Shown: positions 36,001 through 45,095, counted from the first letter of the stretch. The stretch is 64,000 bases of DNA from Rhodoferax sp. (GCA_024235935.1 JACKLL010000001.1:434001-498000), one strand, 5' to 3'. Numbers and translations are program-made. The notes: generated by a model not told the origin, from the letters alone.

Positions 36001-38466
36001 GCGCTGCAGCCCGCCCTGACCTTTGACGCCCATCACCTGGGTCACCTGCAGCACCACCGGCGGACGGTCGGCATTGCCTTCGTAAAAGCGCTCGACCACC
36101 ACGTTGGCCCCCACATGCAGTTGTTCGATCTCCGCGCGGTTCTGCTGATAGCGCTGCTCCCCGATGAAGTCGCGCACATGGCGTCCGACCATGGCGCTGG
36201 CGGACACGCCGAAAAGGGCGGCCATGCGCGCATTGACATAGGTATAGGCGAAATCCTGGTCGATCACGCTCACATAGCCGGGAAAAGCGTCCATCATCGC
36301 CCGCTGCTGCCCATCGCTCGCGCGCAGCGCAGCGAGCGCCTGTTCCTGCAACGTAACGTCGCGTATCGTCCAGACGCGGGTCTGCCCTTGCGGCGTCCGC
36401 AATGGCACGCTGCGCCGCTCCAGGATGCGCCCATCGCGCAGTTCCATGCGGTCGGCATGGCTCTCGTCGCGCTTCAGAATGTCGGCGATGCGCTGCTCCT
36501 CCCACTCTGCGTCGATGAAGAACTTGCGCGCAGCCGCCGTCACGTCGGAACGGGTCAGCGTCTGCGCCGTCGACGGCGCCATCTCCCACATCTCGAGAAA
36601 GCGCTCGTTGACGAACAGCAGCCTGCCCTGCGGTTCGCTCACCTCATAAGCGAACATGCCGTCACTGGAGCCATCGAAGACACGTCGCAGATTGGACAGG
36701 CTCTGCGCCAGGGCTTCCTGGGTCTTTACCTGCTCGCTGATGTCGCGCGTCACGGAGACCACCCCCAGCACCACGGCCTCCCGGTTGACGTAGGGCGTCA
36801 TCACCGTTTCCATGGTGCGGACACCGGTGTTCGCGAACCCCACCTGGGCCCGCACCCGGCGGACCTCGCCAAAGCGGCCGCAGGCCTGCAAGGCGTCGCG
36901 GCGCTCCTTCGACATCAGCTGGGGTACGACTTCCTCGACCGTGCGACCCATCACCTCCCGGCGCGACTTTCCGGTGCGCTCGCACCAGGTATCGTTGACA
37001 AACCGGTAGCGGGTATCCAGATCGATGACGCTGACCATATCCTGCACCGAGTTCACGACGAACTCGGATACATGCTGCGCCTCACGCGCACTCTCTATCG
37101 CACTCAGATCGGACAGGGTGACCACCAGGCCAACGACGCGTGCCGCAGCATCCACCAGCACCGTGTGGTGGCCCAGGCACTCGCGCACGGAACCATCGGG
37201 CCGCGCGATCTCCAGCGGCGCGCCCGCAACGTCGTCCCGCCTGCCACCGGCCAGACTGTCGTGCAATCTGGCGGCATAGGTGGTGTCCACCAGCGCACCG
37301 ATGTGCCGTCCCAGCAACTTGTCACGGGCATGTCCGAACAGCTCGCACGCGGCAGGATTGGCGTCGGTGGTGATTCCCTGTGCATCGACAAACCAGAAGC
37401 CGAGCTGGGTGGTCTGCTGCATGACGGTCAGCAGCTGCTGCTTTTCAAGCAGGCGGTCCTGGGTCCGTACCCGATCGGTCACATCCTGAACGGTCCCCGT
37501 CATCGCAACCAGCTGACCGTCGGCGTCGCGCACGGTTTCGCTGCGCGCCAGCATGTGATGCTCGCTGCCATCCGGCCAGCGGATCCGGAACTGGCAGTCG
37601 TCGGTCGAACTGCCAGCGAGAACAGCTTCGATGACCGTGTTGACGCGCGGCAGGTCCTGGGGATGAACCGATGCGCGAAAAATGGCCATGTCAGGCACCA
37701 CACTGCCAGGCACCAGGCCCCACAAGCGGAAGTGGCCCTCGGACCACTCCAGCGTCTGCGTGCCGGGATGCCAGAAGAAGCTGCCCAGATTGGCCAGCGT
37801 TTCAGCGCGGCTCAGGCGCTGGTGGCTGCTACGCAGTGCGGCGTGCTGGGCCTCATGGGTCGCCCGCAGGTCGACGTTCTCTCGCATGGCCCTGTGTCCT
37901 CGCAGTGCGATGGCCATGACGTAGACCATGAACAGTGTCAGCATCAGTGCCAGGGCCAGGCTGGTCTCGCTGCCTTCGGCCAGCAGACGCAACAGCATCA
38001 GCAGCAGCACCGGACCACACAAGGCCAGTGCAGCTTTCAGGTCAAACGCATATCCGGACAAGGCGCTGACGCAAATACCCGCCAGGGCGAATACGAGGAA
38101 CAGCTGGTACCCGAGATCGTCCGCCGGAAACAGCAGCAGGCTGCTGGATGCCCATACCAGCCCATGCAGCACAGCCATGCGCCGGTACACCGTAATCCAG
38201 CGCATGACATCCTGGGGCGCCGGGTCCTTGTCCCGCCTGTGGGCGCGATAGACCCATAGCCGCGCCAACAGGGTCACGCAAAGACCGGCGAACCAGCCCC
38301 AGGCCGGCACAGGCCCCATGATGCGGCCCATCACCAGGGAAACGATCAGGCCCAGCACGGCACTGCCCGCCACCGCGGCCGGCAGCGTCCGGGAGTGCAG
38401 CCGCAATTGCTCCTGCCGCACCTGCGGCGTCGCGCTGGCCATGACGGAACGCCAGAAGGATTTCAT
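33076..38466 (-). CDS. giant hybrid histidine kinase: membrane region, five PAS, HisKA-HATPase, REC, HPt-like, REC, EAL
   Basis: This protein of about 1796 residues, by approximate order, has membrane segments (35-190) and five PAS-like sensor domains (220-310, 345-440, 460-575, 590-690, 720-825). HisKA follows with His in VSHELRTPLNAILG (~862), then HATPase (N box near 979, GTGIGLAISRRLV ~1050), REC1 (LVLSDLDMPNMGG, ~1112-1222) and an HPt-like helical bundle with HRQASSARTVGA (~1280-1345). It ends with REC2 (ICDLNMPQMDG, ~1400-1515) and an EAL domain (~1545-1785). The EAL keeps VEALARW, SVNLS, EVTE, IDDFGIGYSS, MKLDRSF, VAEGVET and VQGYLIARPM, so it looks catalytically complete for c-di-GMP hydrolysis. 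There is no GGDEF domain. The start is ATG 38466; a 31-codon upstream extension is unsupported. A (Leu-Asp)n run links REC1 and HPt. Confidence 0.9.
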   Translation of the reverse strand: MKSFWRSVMASATPQVRQEQLRLHSRTLPAAVAGSAVLGLIVSLVMGRIMGPVPAWGWFAGLCVTLLARLWVYRAHRRDKDPAPQDVMRWITVYRRMAVLHGLVWASSSLLLFPADDLGYQLFLVFALAGICVSALSGYAFDLKAALALCGPVLLLMLLRLLAEGSETSLALALMLTLFMVYVMAIALRGHRAMRENVDLRATHEAQHAALRSSHQRLSRAETLANLGSFFWHPGTQTLEWSEGHFRLWGLVPGSVVPDMAIFRASVHPQDLPRVNTVIEAVLAGSSTDDCQFRIRWPDGSEHHMLARSETVRDADGQLVAMTGTVQDVTDRVRTQDRLLEKQQLLTVMQQTTQLGFWFVDAQGITTDANPAACELFGHARDKLLGRHIGALVDTTYAARLHDSLAGGRRDDVAGAPLEIARPDGSVRECLGHHTVLVDAAARVVGLVVTLSDLSAIESAREAQHVSEFVVNSVQDMVSVIDLDTRYRFVNDTWCERTGKSRREVMGRTVEEVVPQLMSKERRDALQACGRFGEVRRVRAQVGFANTGVRTMETVMTPYVNREAVVLGVVSVTRDISEQVKTQEALAQSLSNLRRVFDGSSDGMFAYEVSEPQGRLLFVNERFLEMWEMAPSTAQTLTRSDVTAAARKFFIDAEWEEQRIADILKRDESHADRMELRDGRILERRSVPLRTPQGQTRVWTIRDVTLQEQALAALRASDGQQRAMMDAFPGYVSVIDQDFAYTYVNARMAALFGVSASAMVGRHVRDFIGEQRYQQNRAEIEQLHVGANVVVERFYEGNADRPPVVLQVTQVMGVKGQGGLQRYYAFGVDITELKRAEEALRSAKEEAERANRAKSAFLAGVSHELRTPLNAILGFSQLLRTEAQVSRLASDNAGEIERAGRHLLSLVDDLIELGGVEAGQFELSIAPVAVETVINESLSMVAPLAANQGIRVVFEGGDARHALVSADAVRLRQIIINLLSNAIKYNRPEGSVRVSCTHREASAEPGRKPVRIAVRDTGTGIAPALASRVFSAFERLGAERGHIEGTGIGLAISRRLVNAMGGTMGFDSRVQEGSTFWVDLPAARPAVQESPLAADALAAPPHGRGLAPHPPRVLVAEDYGPNQVVLRQQLSTLGCDVDVVNDGVAALAQRSAQTYDLVLSDLDMPNMGGHALARAIRRQEAATGAVPVPIVAISAAVVVGERGRCIAAGMDDMLTKPISLEDLARLLKRWLDPANSVTRTHAADTPADPPMPHVADAPTPQPAPDLDLDLDLDLDALYRVLGRVSTGKARSLLATFLASADAGLKSLVNSVADNAVVAREMHRQASSARTVGAMRYAGLAQALELRAREQAPLLPGRWLVDLQDALGEVRRQAAELEHAEMTSMPAPLQPALPSEAVCETVLVVDDDPVVLMQMQQMLSGIGVQEVLTASDGAQAIASMASRRTPIDVVICDLNMPQMDGVEMIRRFGQSGFRGGLVLMSGADEQLLATVGNLAQLQGLSVLGQVQKPATPQQMVALLQRTVPVTGRLRTAGVDSVTTPQAILAAMRKHEFSIWLQPKVDARTLAPVGVEALARWRQRDGSFVSPDLFIVAAERAGIIGQLSNELLQIALHEAAQLHAEGFPMAISVNLSALWLDDLNLPDLLLRTALDRGLQPADITLEVTETGVTKDIAIALDVLTRLRLKGFRLSIDDFGIGYSSFEQLGRIPFTEMKLDRSFVQRGTRDAAARAILESSMAMAGKLELRTVAEGVETQAELQLMRELGFDDVQGYLIARPMPRDDLLRWLRKRSQAPSGPPG
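34643..34675. repeat. 6-bp tandem repeat (TCCAGA)n inside the kinase gene
   Basis: About five copies of TCCAGA/TCCAGG encode alternating Asp-Leu in the linker between REC1 and the HPt-like domain. Gain or loss of a unit keeps the frame and only changes linker length, so this may be a natural length-variable site. Confidence 0.8.
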
Positions 38467-38595
38467 GCCGCGGCGGTCTCCCAGGCGCAAAGGGCCGATG
38501 CAACCGCGAAGTTGCATGGCGTACGGCACCGGCACGCGAGGTGTGCCGCGCAACCCCATGGGTTGCCGGAGTGGCCCCGCACCTGGAACATGGAC

Positions 38596-39555
38596 TTATT
38601 GCGGCGACGGCACCAGGAAATCGCGGCTGATGTGCGAACCCAGATCATTGACCCGGTCCAGGAACTGGGTCAGGAAGGCATGCAGGCCGGTCGCCAGGAT
38701 CTCGTCCAGCTGGCCAAAACGCAACTCGGCGCACAGTTTGCCGGCACGGCGCAAGGTGTCCCCCGCGTTGTCGGTTGCCAGCAATTCGAGGTTATGAACC
38801 ACCTCGTTGAGGCTGGCGTGCAGCGAACGTGGCATGTCCCGGCGCAGAATCATCAGTTCCGCCACGCGCTCGGGCTTGATGATGTCGCGGTACACCTTGC
38901 GGTAGTTCTCGAAACCGGAGACACAACGCAGGATGGCGCTCCAGTGGTAGAAGTCGTACTCCTCCTTGGTGTTCTCGTCGGTGCCGTAGAAGTCGCTGTG
39001 CACGCCATGGAACTTCACGTCCATCAACCGGGCCGTGTTGTCGGCGCGTTCAAGGAAAGTACCCAGGCGCATGAAATACAGCGCTTCGTCCATCAGCATC
39101 GTCCCGACGGTGACGCCGCGCGACAGGTGGGAGCGGTATTTCACCCACTCGAAGAACTGGCCAGGGTCGCGCTCCAGTGCGCCGGCCTTGAGGTTGCGTC
39201 GCACTTCCAGCCAGGTCTGGTTCTGGGTTTCCCACACTTCGGTCGTCAATGTGCCGCGAACTGCGCGGGCATTCTCGCGTGCAGCCGACAGGCAGGAAAC
39301 GATGCTGGAGGGGTTGGCCTCGTCCTTCACCATGAAGTCCATGACGTCCCTGGCGCTGACGGCCCCGTATTTTTCGGTGTAGGCCGGCAGCAGTTCACTG
39401 ATGCCGATCAGTCCCTGCCAACCCACCAGCGCCTTCGCCTCCGATTGGGGCAGCAGCGAGGTCTGGTAGTTGACGTCCAGCAAACGGGCAGTGTTCTCGG
39501 CCCGCTCGGTATAGCGGGACATCCAGAACAGATGGTCGGCGGTTCGGCTGAGCAT
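38596..39555 (-). CDS. alpha-E domain protein
   Basis: This 319-residue all-helical protein has the alpha-E (DUF403) opening MLSRTADHLFWMSRYTERAENTARLL, then GVTVGTMLMDEALYFMRLGTFLERADNTARLMD and a closing arginine-rich LNEVVHNLELL region. Alpha-E proteins are always found with circularly permuted ATP-grasp proteins and transglutaminases, and are thought to be a partner or substrate-handling module. Here it sits 46 bp downstream of the split ATP-grasp gene. It is not fused, unlike the copy in the plus-strand operon at 48801-51455. Confidence 0.92.
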   Translation of the reverse strand: MLSRTADHLFWMSRYTERAENTARLLDVNYQTSLLPQSEAKALVGWQGLIGISELLPAYTEKYGAVSARDVMDFMVKDEANPSSIVSCLSAARENARAVRGTLTTEVWETQNQTWLEVRRNLKAGALERDPGQFFEWVKYRSHLSRGVTVGTMLMDEALYFMRLGTFLERADNTARLMDVKFHGVHSDFYGTDENTKEEYDFYHWSAILRCVSGFENYRKVYRDIIKPERVAELMILRRDMPRSLHASLNEVVHNLELLATDNAGDTLRRAGKLCAELRFGQLDEILATGLHAFLTQFLDRVNDLGSHISRDFLVPSPQ

Positions 39556-39601
39556 GTGCGATCCTTTCTTTCTTCTATTGTGGGCGCGAGGGCCGTTTCA
39601 T

Positions 39602-41059
39602 CTAGTCCTCGAGCACCCAGGTATCCTTGGTCCCGCCACCCTGTGAGGAATTGACGACCAGCGAACCCTCCTTGAGTGCCACCCGGGTCAGGCCGCCAGG
39701 GGCCATCCGGACCTTCTTGCCGCTGAGCACATACGGGCGCAGATCGATGTGGCGCGGCGCAATGCCGCTTTCGACGAAGGTGGGGCAACTCGACAGGCTC
39801 AGCGTCGGCTGGGCAATGTAGCGGTCGGGATAGGCACGCAGCACTTCCGCAAATTTCGCGATCTCGGCCTTGGTCGCAGCCGGGCCCACGAGCATGCCAT
39901 AACCACCGGCGCCATGGACCTCCTTGACGACGAGATCCTTCAGGTTGTCCAGCGTATACATCAGGTCGTCCGCATTGCGGCACATCAGCGTCGGGACATT
40001 GCTGAGCAGCGGCTTCTCGCCCAGATAGAACTCGATCATCTTGGGCACGTAGGGATAGATCGACTTGTCGTCCGCGATACCCGTTCCCACCGCATTGCAG
40101 ATCGTCACGTGGCCGGCCCGGTAGACCTCCATCAGGCCCGCACAACCCAGCGCGGAGTCGGAACGGAACACGTCGGGATCCAGGAAATCGTCGTCGACAC
40201 GGCGGTAGATCACGTCGACCCGCTGCGGGCCACGGGTGGTTCGCATGTACAGAAACTTGTCCTTGGTGAACAGGTCCTGCCCTTCTACCAGTTCCACCCC
40301 CATCTGCTGCGCCAGGAAGGCATGTTCGAAATAGGCACTGTTGTGCATGCCCGGGGTCAGCACCACGACGGTCGGTTCGGCCGTGGTCGCCGGGCTCGAC
40401 TCGCGCAGCGTCTCGAGCAGCAGGTCCGGGTAATGGTCGACCGGCGCCACCTTGTGCGCGCCGAACAACTCCGGGAACAGACGCATCGTCATCTTGCGGT
40501 TCTCGAGCATGTAGCTCACGCCACTGGGAACCCGCAGGTTGTCCTCCAGCACGTAATACTCGGGTTGACCCTCGGCATTCAGGGCCCGCACGATGTCGAC
40601 GCCCGAGATATGCGAATAGATGCCTCCGGCAACCTCGACGCCGACCATCTCGGGACGGAACTGCGCGTTTCCGACCAACTGGTCCGACGGCACCAGACCG
40701 GCCTTGAATATCTCCTGGTCATGGTAGCAATCGTGGATGAAACGGTTCAGGGCGGTGACCCGCTGTGTCAGACCTTTTTCAAGTTCGTCCCACTCCTTGG
40801 CGGCAATGATGCGCGGGATCAGGTCGAACGGGATCAGGCGTTCGTTACCGGCCCCGCCTTCATCCTTGTCACCATAGACGGCAAACGTGATGCCCACTCG
40901 GCGGAAAATCATCTCCGCTTCCTCACGCCGATTGGCCATCATGTCGCCCGGCTGGCGCGCCAGCCATTCGTCGTAGATCTTGTAGTGGTCCCGTATCTTT
41001 TCGCCGCCACTGAAGAACTCGTACGGCAGGCTCGTGTACATCTCGTCGAATCTATTCAT
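39602..41059 (-). CDS. circularly permuted ATP-grasp type 2 protein (DUF404/DUF407)
   Basis: This 485-residue protein starts FDEMYTSLPYEFF. Key stretches are GVSYMLENRKMTMRLFPELF, VVLTPGMHNSAYFEHAFLA, DVIYRRVDDDFLDPDVFR, VKEVHGAGGYGMLVG and RHIDLRPYVLSGKKV. These match the circularly permuted ATP-grasp family, predicted to form an amide or peptide bond using ATP. The ATG at 41059 has AGGAG about 8 bp upstream. It is followed by the alpha-E gene, probably in one transcript. The substrate and product are unknown. Confidence 0.92.
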   Translation of the reverse strand: MNRFDEMYTSLPYEFFSGGEKIRDHYKIYDEWLARQPGDMMANRREEAEMIFRRVGITFAVYGDKDEGGAGNERLIPFDLIPRIIAAKEWDELEKGLTQRVTALNRFIHDCYHDQEIFKAGLVPSDQLVGNAQFRPEMVGVEVAGGIYSHISGVDIVRALNAEGQPEYYVLEDNLRVPSGVSYMLENRKMTMRLFPELFGAHKVAPVDHYPDLLLETLRESSPATTAEPTVVVLTPGMHNSAYFEHAFLAQQMGVELVEGQDLFTKDKFLYMRTTRGPQRVDVIYRRVDDDFLDPDVFRSDSALGCAGLMEVYRAGHVTICNAVGTGIADDKSIYPYVPKMIEFYLGEKPLLSNVPTLMCRNADDLMYTLDNLKDLVVKEVHGAGGYGMLVGPAATKAEIAKFAEVLRAYPDRYIAQPTLSLSSCPTFVESGIAPRHIDLRPYVLSGKKVRMAPGGLTRVALKEGSLVVNSSQGGGTKDTWVLED

Positions 41060-41140
41060 CTGTGTTTCTCCTGTGCACAGCTTAGCAAGTTTCAAGCCGC
41101 CACTGTTCACATCATGGTGCAATTCGCATTCCAGATACGG

Positions 41141-43591
41141 TCACGGTGGCGCAATGTGGTGCCAATACCGACGCTGCACCATGCGTTCGCAACGCACCAA
41201 TAGCGGGAATTCAGAGCGCCAATGCATGGCACCACAATGGGGCGAATCGGCCAACACAATATTACGCTGTCGGTATCGCGCCGTCGGTTCGGGCGCCGGA
41301 TGACCAAACCGGTTGCGGTAGCCGCTTTGCACGAACGCGATCCTTGGCCGCACCGCATCGAGAAACACGGCCGAACTCGACGTCTTGCTGCCATGGTGCG
41401 GAACCAGCAGCAGATCAGCCGCCAGTTGGGGCGCAGCATCGGCCACGAGGCGCGCCTCCTGCGCGGCTTCGATATCCCCCACCAGCAAGGCGGTCGTACC
41501 CGTACGCCCGCCGGCACCGGTGGCAGAAATCCGCAGCACACACGACAAGGCATTGGGTTTGGCAACACGGTCATAGTCGACGGCGCGCGGATGCAGGATC
41601 TCGAAATCGACCCCGTCCCAGTGCCATTGCTGGCCCGCTTCACAGCGCCGGCCGCGGCCTGGCGGGTTCAGGACATGGTCGGGTGCCAACGAACTGCGCA
41701 GCGCCGCCCCGGGTTGCTGCGCCAGCACCGCTTCGGCGCCGCCGACATGGTCCGTATCGCGGTGGCTAAGCACCAGCATGTCCAATTGCAGGTCCAGCGC
41801 CCGCAACAGCGGCACCAGCACGCGCTGCCCGGCGTCGGTCTCGCGCGAATACTTCGGCCCGGCGTCATACAGCAGCACATGACTGGCCGTGCGAACCAGC
41901 ACCGCATTGCCTTGCCCGACATCGGCAAACAGCAGTTCGAACTGGCCGTGAGCCGGGCGCGGATGCTGCCACAGCAGCGCGGGCAGCATCAAGGCTGCAC
42001 CTGCCAGTCGCAGGGCCGGAGGCAGCCGAAGCACCAGCAGCACACCGCCGAGCACCGCCACCGCACCCAACCCGGTGGGCGCCATGGCCAGCGACAGGGT
42101 CGCCCAGCGCAGCTGGGCCAACCCCTGCAGCCAGATTGACAGCACACCTACCGCCCAGCCGGCCAGATCCCACAACGGCGCCCACCCGACGCCCGCCATG
42201 GCCAGCGGAGTCACGACGAGCGTGACCCACGGAATGGCGAGCAGATTGGCAAGCAAACCCACCAGCGACACCTGCCCGAACAGCAGCAGCACCAGGGGAG
42301 ACAAGGCCAGGGTGATCACCGCCTGCTCGCGCAGCATCGCGCCTGCCCGCACGCGCAAACCCGTTGATGCGGACTGCTCCTGCGGCACACCGGAGGCAAA
42401 CAGCACCCCCACGGCAACGAAACTGAGCCAGAAGCCCGCCTGCGTCAGCGCCCAGGGGTCGATCAGCAGTACCAGGTCCGCCGCCGTCAACCAGACCAGT
42501 GGCCAGGGCCAGCGCCGACCCGACAGGCGCAGCAGGCTGACCCAGGCCAGCATCCAGATGGTGCGTCGCGACGGCACGCCCCAGCCGCTGAACACCGCAT
42601 ACAGGGTCGCCAGCAGCAGCCCGGCCAGCAATGCCGCGTGTGGCGCCGGGAAAGCGAGGCAACACCGCGCCGAACGGCGCCACAAAGCGGCCGCCACCGT
42701 GCCGGCAAGCCAGGCGAACATGGTCACGTGCAGGCCCGAGATCGCCATCAGGTGCGCCACGCCGGTGGCGCGAAAGACATCCCAGTCGGCCTGCTCGATG
42801 GCGTTCTGGTCCCCCGTCACCAGCGCGGTGATCCAGCCGGCCTGGCGTTCCCGCCCCAGACGCGCGGCAATGCGCTCGCGCACCTGCTGGCGGGCCCATT
42901 CGACGGGGTGCCGCCAGGTCTGCCCCATCCGCACACCCGTGCCATCCGTCGGTGTGCCGCGCACATAGCCGCTGGCCTGCCAATCATTGGCCCACATCCA
43001 CAACTCGTAGTCGAAACCAAACGGATTCAGATTCCCGTGCGGTGCCTTGAGGCGCACCACCATCTGCCAGCGCTCGCCTGCGACAAGGGCCGGTGGTCGT
43101 GCGGCGGCGGCGGCGTCATCGTCGTCGTCACCACTGTGCCGCCATCCATCGCCATACCAGCCGACAAGAATCCTTGGTGGCAGACGCACCAACACCCCGT
43201 CGAGGCGGGCCTGTTCGACCCGCATCGGAAAGCGCAGCCCGGCATCGGTGACTTGCGGCATGGCGCTCACGATGCCGGTCAGTTGCAGGTCTCGCCCCTC
43301 CAGCGCAGGCGACAGGGCCTGCGCCTGGAAAAGCAGTGCGCGCCCGCTGATCTGGGCAAACACGATCGCAGCCACCACCAGCAGCATGGCCACCGCATAC
43401 GGCCCCTGGTGCCTGCCCGCCCTGCACACGCACCAGAACAGCACGACCCCGGCGACCAGCATGGTGCCGAGCACGGAGGCGGACAGCAGCCCGGCCTGGA
43501 CCACCTGGATGGCCGTTCCCAGGGGCACGCCCAACAAGGCCGGAACCAGCCAGCTCGCGTGGCCGCTGGCCTGCCGGGTGCCTTGTTGCAT
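41141..43591 (-). CDS. comEC: ComEC/Rec2-family DNA uptake protein
   Basis: This 816-residue protein has an N-terminal membrane region and the DUF4131-like soluble segment. The competence core is VAHLMAISGLHVTMFAWLAGTVAAALWRR with further membrane segments. The C-terminal metallo-beta-lactamase domain starts ADVGQGNAVLV, with SHRDTDHVGG, LLVGDIE and VPHHGSKTSSS. ComEC forms the inner-membrane channel for single-stranded DNA in natural transformation. The gene is full length. It stands alone here between the ATP-grasp gene and the yciH-like gene; no other com gene is seen in the window. Confidence 0.93.
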   Translation of the reverse strand: MQQGTRQASGHASWLVPALLGVPLGTAIQVVQAGLLSASVLGTMLVAGVVLFWCVCRAGRHQGPYAVAMLLVVAAIVFAQISGRALLFQAQALSPALEGRDLQLTGIVSAMPQVTDAGLRFPMRVEQARLDGVLVRLPPRILVGWYGDGWRHSGDDDDDAAAAARPPALVAGERWQMVVRLKAPHGNLNPFGFDYELWMWANDWQASGYVRGTPTDGTGVRMGQTWRHPVEWARQQVRERIAARLGRERQAGWITALVTGDQNAIEQADWDVFRATGVAHLMAISGLHVTMFAWLAGTVAAALWRRSARCCLAFPAPHAALLAGLLLATLYAVFSGWGVPSRRTIWMLAWVSLLRLSGRRWPWPLVWLTAADLVLLIDPWALTQAGFWLSFVAVGVLFASGVPQEQSASTGLRVRAGAMLREQAVITLALSPLVLLLFGQVSLVGLLANLLAIPWVTLVVTPLAMAGVGWAPLWDLAGWAVGVLSIWLQGLAQLRWATLSLAMAPTGLGAVAVLGGVLLVLRLPPALRLAGAALMLPALLWQHPRPAHGQFELLFADVGQGNAVLVRTASHVLLYDAGPKYSRETDAGQRVLVPLLRALDLQLDMLVLSHRDTDHVGGAEAVLAQQPGAALRSSLAPDHVLNPPGRGRRCEAGQQWHWDGVDFEILHPRAVDYDRVAKPNALSCVLRISATGAGGRTGTTALLVGDIEAAQEARLVADAAPQLAADLLLVPHHGSKTSSSAVFLDAVRPRIAFVQSGYRNRFGHPAPEPTARYRQRNIVLADSPHCGAMHWRSEFPLLVRCERMVQRRYWHHIAPP

Positions 43592-43702
43592 GCCGCTATG
43601 CTAGGCGGCAGCGCCACCGACGCGCGTGCAGGCCCTCCCCCCAATGCCGGATGAATCCGCCTGCCGCGCAGGCCCGCAGCACCCGTCGCGTTGCGACGCC
43701 GC

Positions 43703-44065
43703 TCAGCCGCCCGCGCGCTTGGCCTTCAGACCGCGCGCCTCGAGCGCCTGCAAGACCCTATCCACATGATCTCCCTGAATTTCCAGCACGCCGTCCCGCA
43801 AGGTGCCGCCGCTGCCACAGGCATTCTTCAGCTCGCGCGCCAGTGCGGTCAGTTCTACCGGGTCCAGTACCAGGTTACGCACCACCGTAACCGTCTTGCC
43901 GGCACGCCCCTTCTTCTCGCGCATGACTTTGGCCACGCCATCGCCGGCGGACGCCGGCCTTGCCACGCGGCAGACACAGTCTGCCAGCGGACGACGGCAT
44001 TCAGGGCACATGCGACCGCTGTCCGTCGAATAGACGAGGCCACCCCGGTTTGCACCCGATTTCAT
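43703..44065 (-). CDS. yciH: SUI1-family translation factor YciH
   Basis: This 120-residue protein has a C-terminal SUI1/eIF1 fold (GKTVTVVRNLVLDPVELTALARELKNACGSGGTLRDGVLEIQGDH). The N-terminus carries four Cys in MCPECRRPLADCVC, a possible metal-binding knuckle before the domain. The ATG at 44065 has AGGGAG about 9 bp upstream; the longer frame continues into the neighbouring gene's end without a ribosome site. YciH can act in start-site fidelity, but its role in bacteria is only partly understood. Confidence 0.9.
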   Translation of the reverse strand: MKSGANRGGLVYSTDSGRMCPECRRPLADCVCRVARPASAGDGVAKVMREKKGRAGKTVTVVRNLVLDPVELTALARELKNACGSGGTLRDGVLEIQGDHVDRVLQALEARGLKAKRAGG

Positions 44066-44108
44066 GATCTTGCACTCCCTTTGACCGATGTTGGCCCGCC
44101 GCCCGCGG

Positions 44109-45095
44109 TCATGGCACCGCCAGCACCAGGTTTCCGACCAGCGCGCCCTGCTCCACACATTGGTGTGCGTCGGCAATCTCGGCCAGCGGCAAGCGCCGTG
44201 CGATGTTGTGCGTCAGCATGCCGCGCACCAGCCAGCCGTCCAGAACCGACTGCGCATGTTGCCGATCGGCCACCGACAGGTTGTAGACAATGAAGAAGCT
44301 CAGCGCCATGTTGTTGACGATCAGCGGAAAGAACGGCAATTCGAACGCGGCTGCACCACTTCCGTACACCACCAGTTGCCCGCCGGGCCGCAGCATTTCC
44401 AGGTCGGATGGTGCATTGGCCGCAATATCCACCTCGACAATGCGGTCGACGCCCTGCCCCAGCGTAGCCTCGCGCACCCGCGCTGCAAGTGGCTCATCGC
44501 GGTAGTTGATCACCGCATCGGCCCCCGCAGCCTGCGCCAGGGCACCCTTTTGCTGCGAACTGACGCTCGCCAGCACCTGGCGGGCGCCCAGCAGCCGCGC
44601 AAACTGGATGGCGTAGTGACCGACGGCACCGGCGCCACCGGCCACCAGCACGCGCTGGCCCGCAACACCCCCATGGGCCAGCATCGCGTGCAAGGCGGTC
44701 ATCGCCGGTATGCCCAGGCATGCGCCGGCCTCATCGCTGGTGGCATCGGGCAAGGGTACGGCCATATCCTGGCGCAGCACCACCCACTGGGCGGCGGTAC
44801 CGTTGGGCCGGCCCCAGGCCGCATTCCAGAGCCAGACCCGCTGGCCCAGGCGCGACTTGGGCACGCCCTCGCCCAGCGCATCGATCACGCCCATGCCGTC
44901 GCTGTGCGGCACCACCCGGGGAAACGGCATCTGGGCCGAGCGCAGCCCGGCCCGCGACTTGACGTCCGACGGATTGACACCAGACCAGTGCACGCGCACC
45001 CGGACCTCGCCCGGACCCGGCACCGGGTCGGGCAGCTCTGCAAGCTGCAGCACCGCGTGCGCCAAACCGGTGCGTTCGTAAAATCCTGCCAACAT
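44109..45095 (-). CDS. zinc-independent quinone oxidoreductase-like MDR protein
   Basis: This 328-residue medium-chain dehydrogenase/reductase has WSGVNPSDVKSRAGL at the N-terminus and the NADPH-binding VLVAGGAGAVGHYAIQFARLLGA. Zinc-binding Cys clusters are absent. This is the NADPH:quinone reductase (QOR) class, which reduces quinones or enones. It is divergent from the transglutaminase operon. A hairpin lies in the 160 bp between them. The physiological substrate is not known. Confidence 0.88.
   Translation of the reverse strand: MLAGFYERTGLAHAVLQLAELPDPVPGPGEVRVRVHWSGVNPSDVKSRAGLRSAQMPFPRVVPHSDGMGVIDALGEGVPKSRLGQRVWLWNAAWGRPNGTAAQWVVLRQDMAVPLPDATSDEAGACLGIPAMTALHAMLAHGGVAGQRVLVAGGAGAVGHYAIQFARLLGARQVLASVSSQQKGALAQAAGADAVINYRDEPLAARVREATLGQGVDRIVEVDIAANAPSDLEMLRPGGQLVVYGSGAAAFELPFFPLIVNNMALSFFIVYNLSVADRQHAQSVLDGWLVRGMLTHNIARRLPLAEIADAHQCVEQGALVGNLVLAVP

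Noticed and set aside
35878..38259. A 793-residue plus-strand frame opposite the hybrid kinase
   Set aside because: No recognisable domain; it mirrors the kinase codons. The kinase frame has all catalytic motifs.
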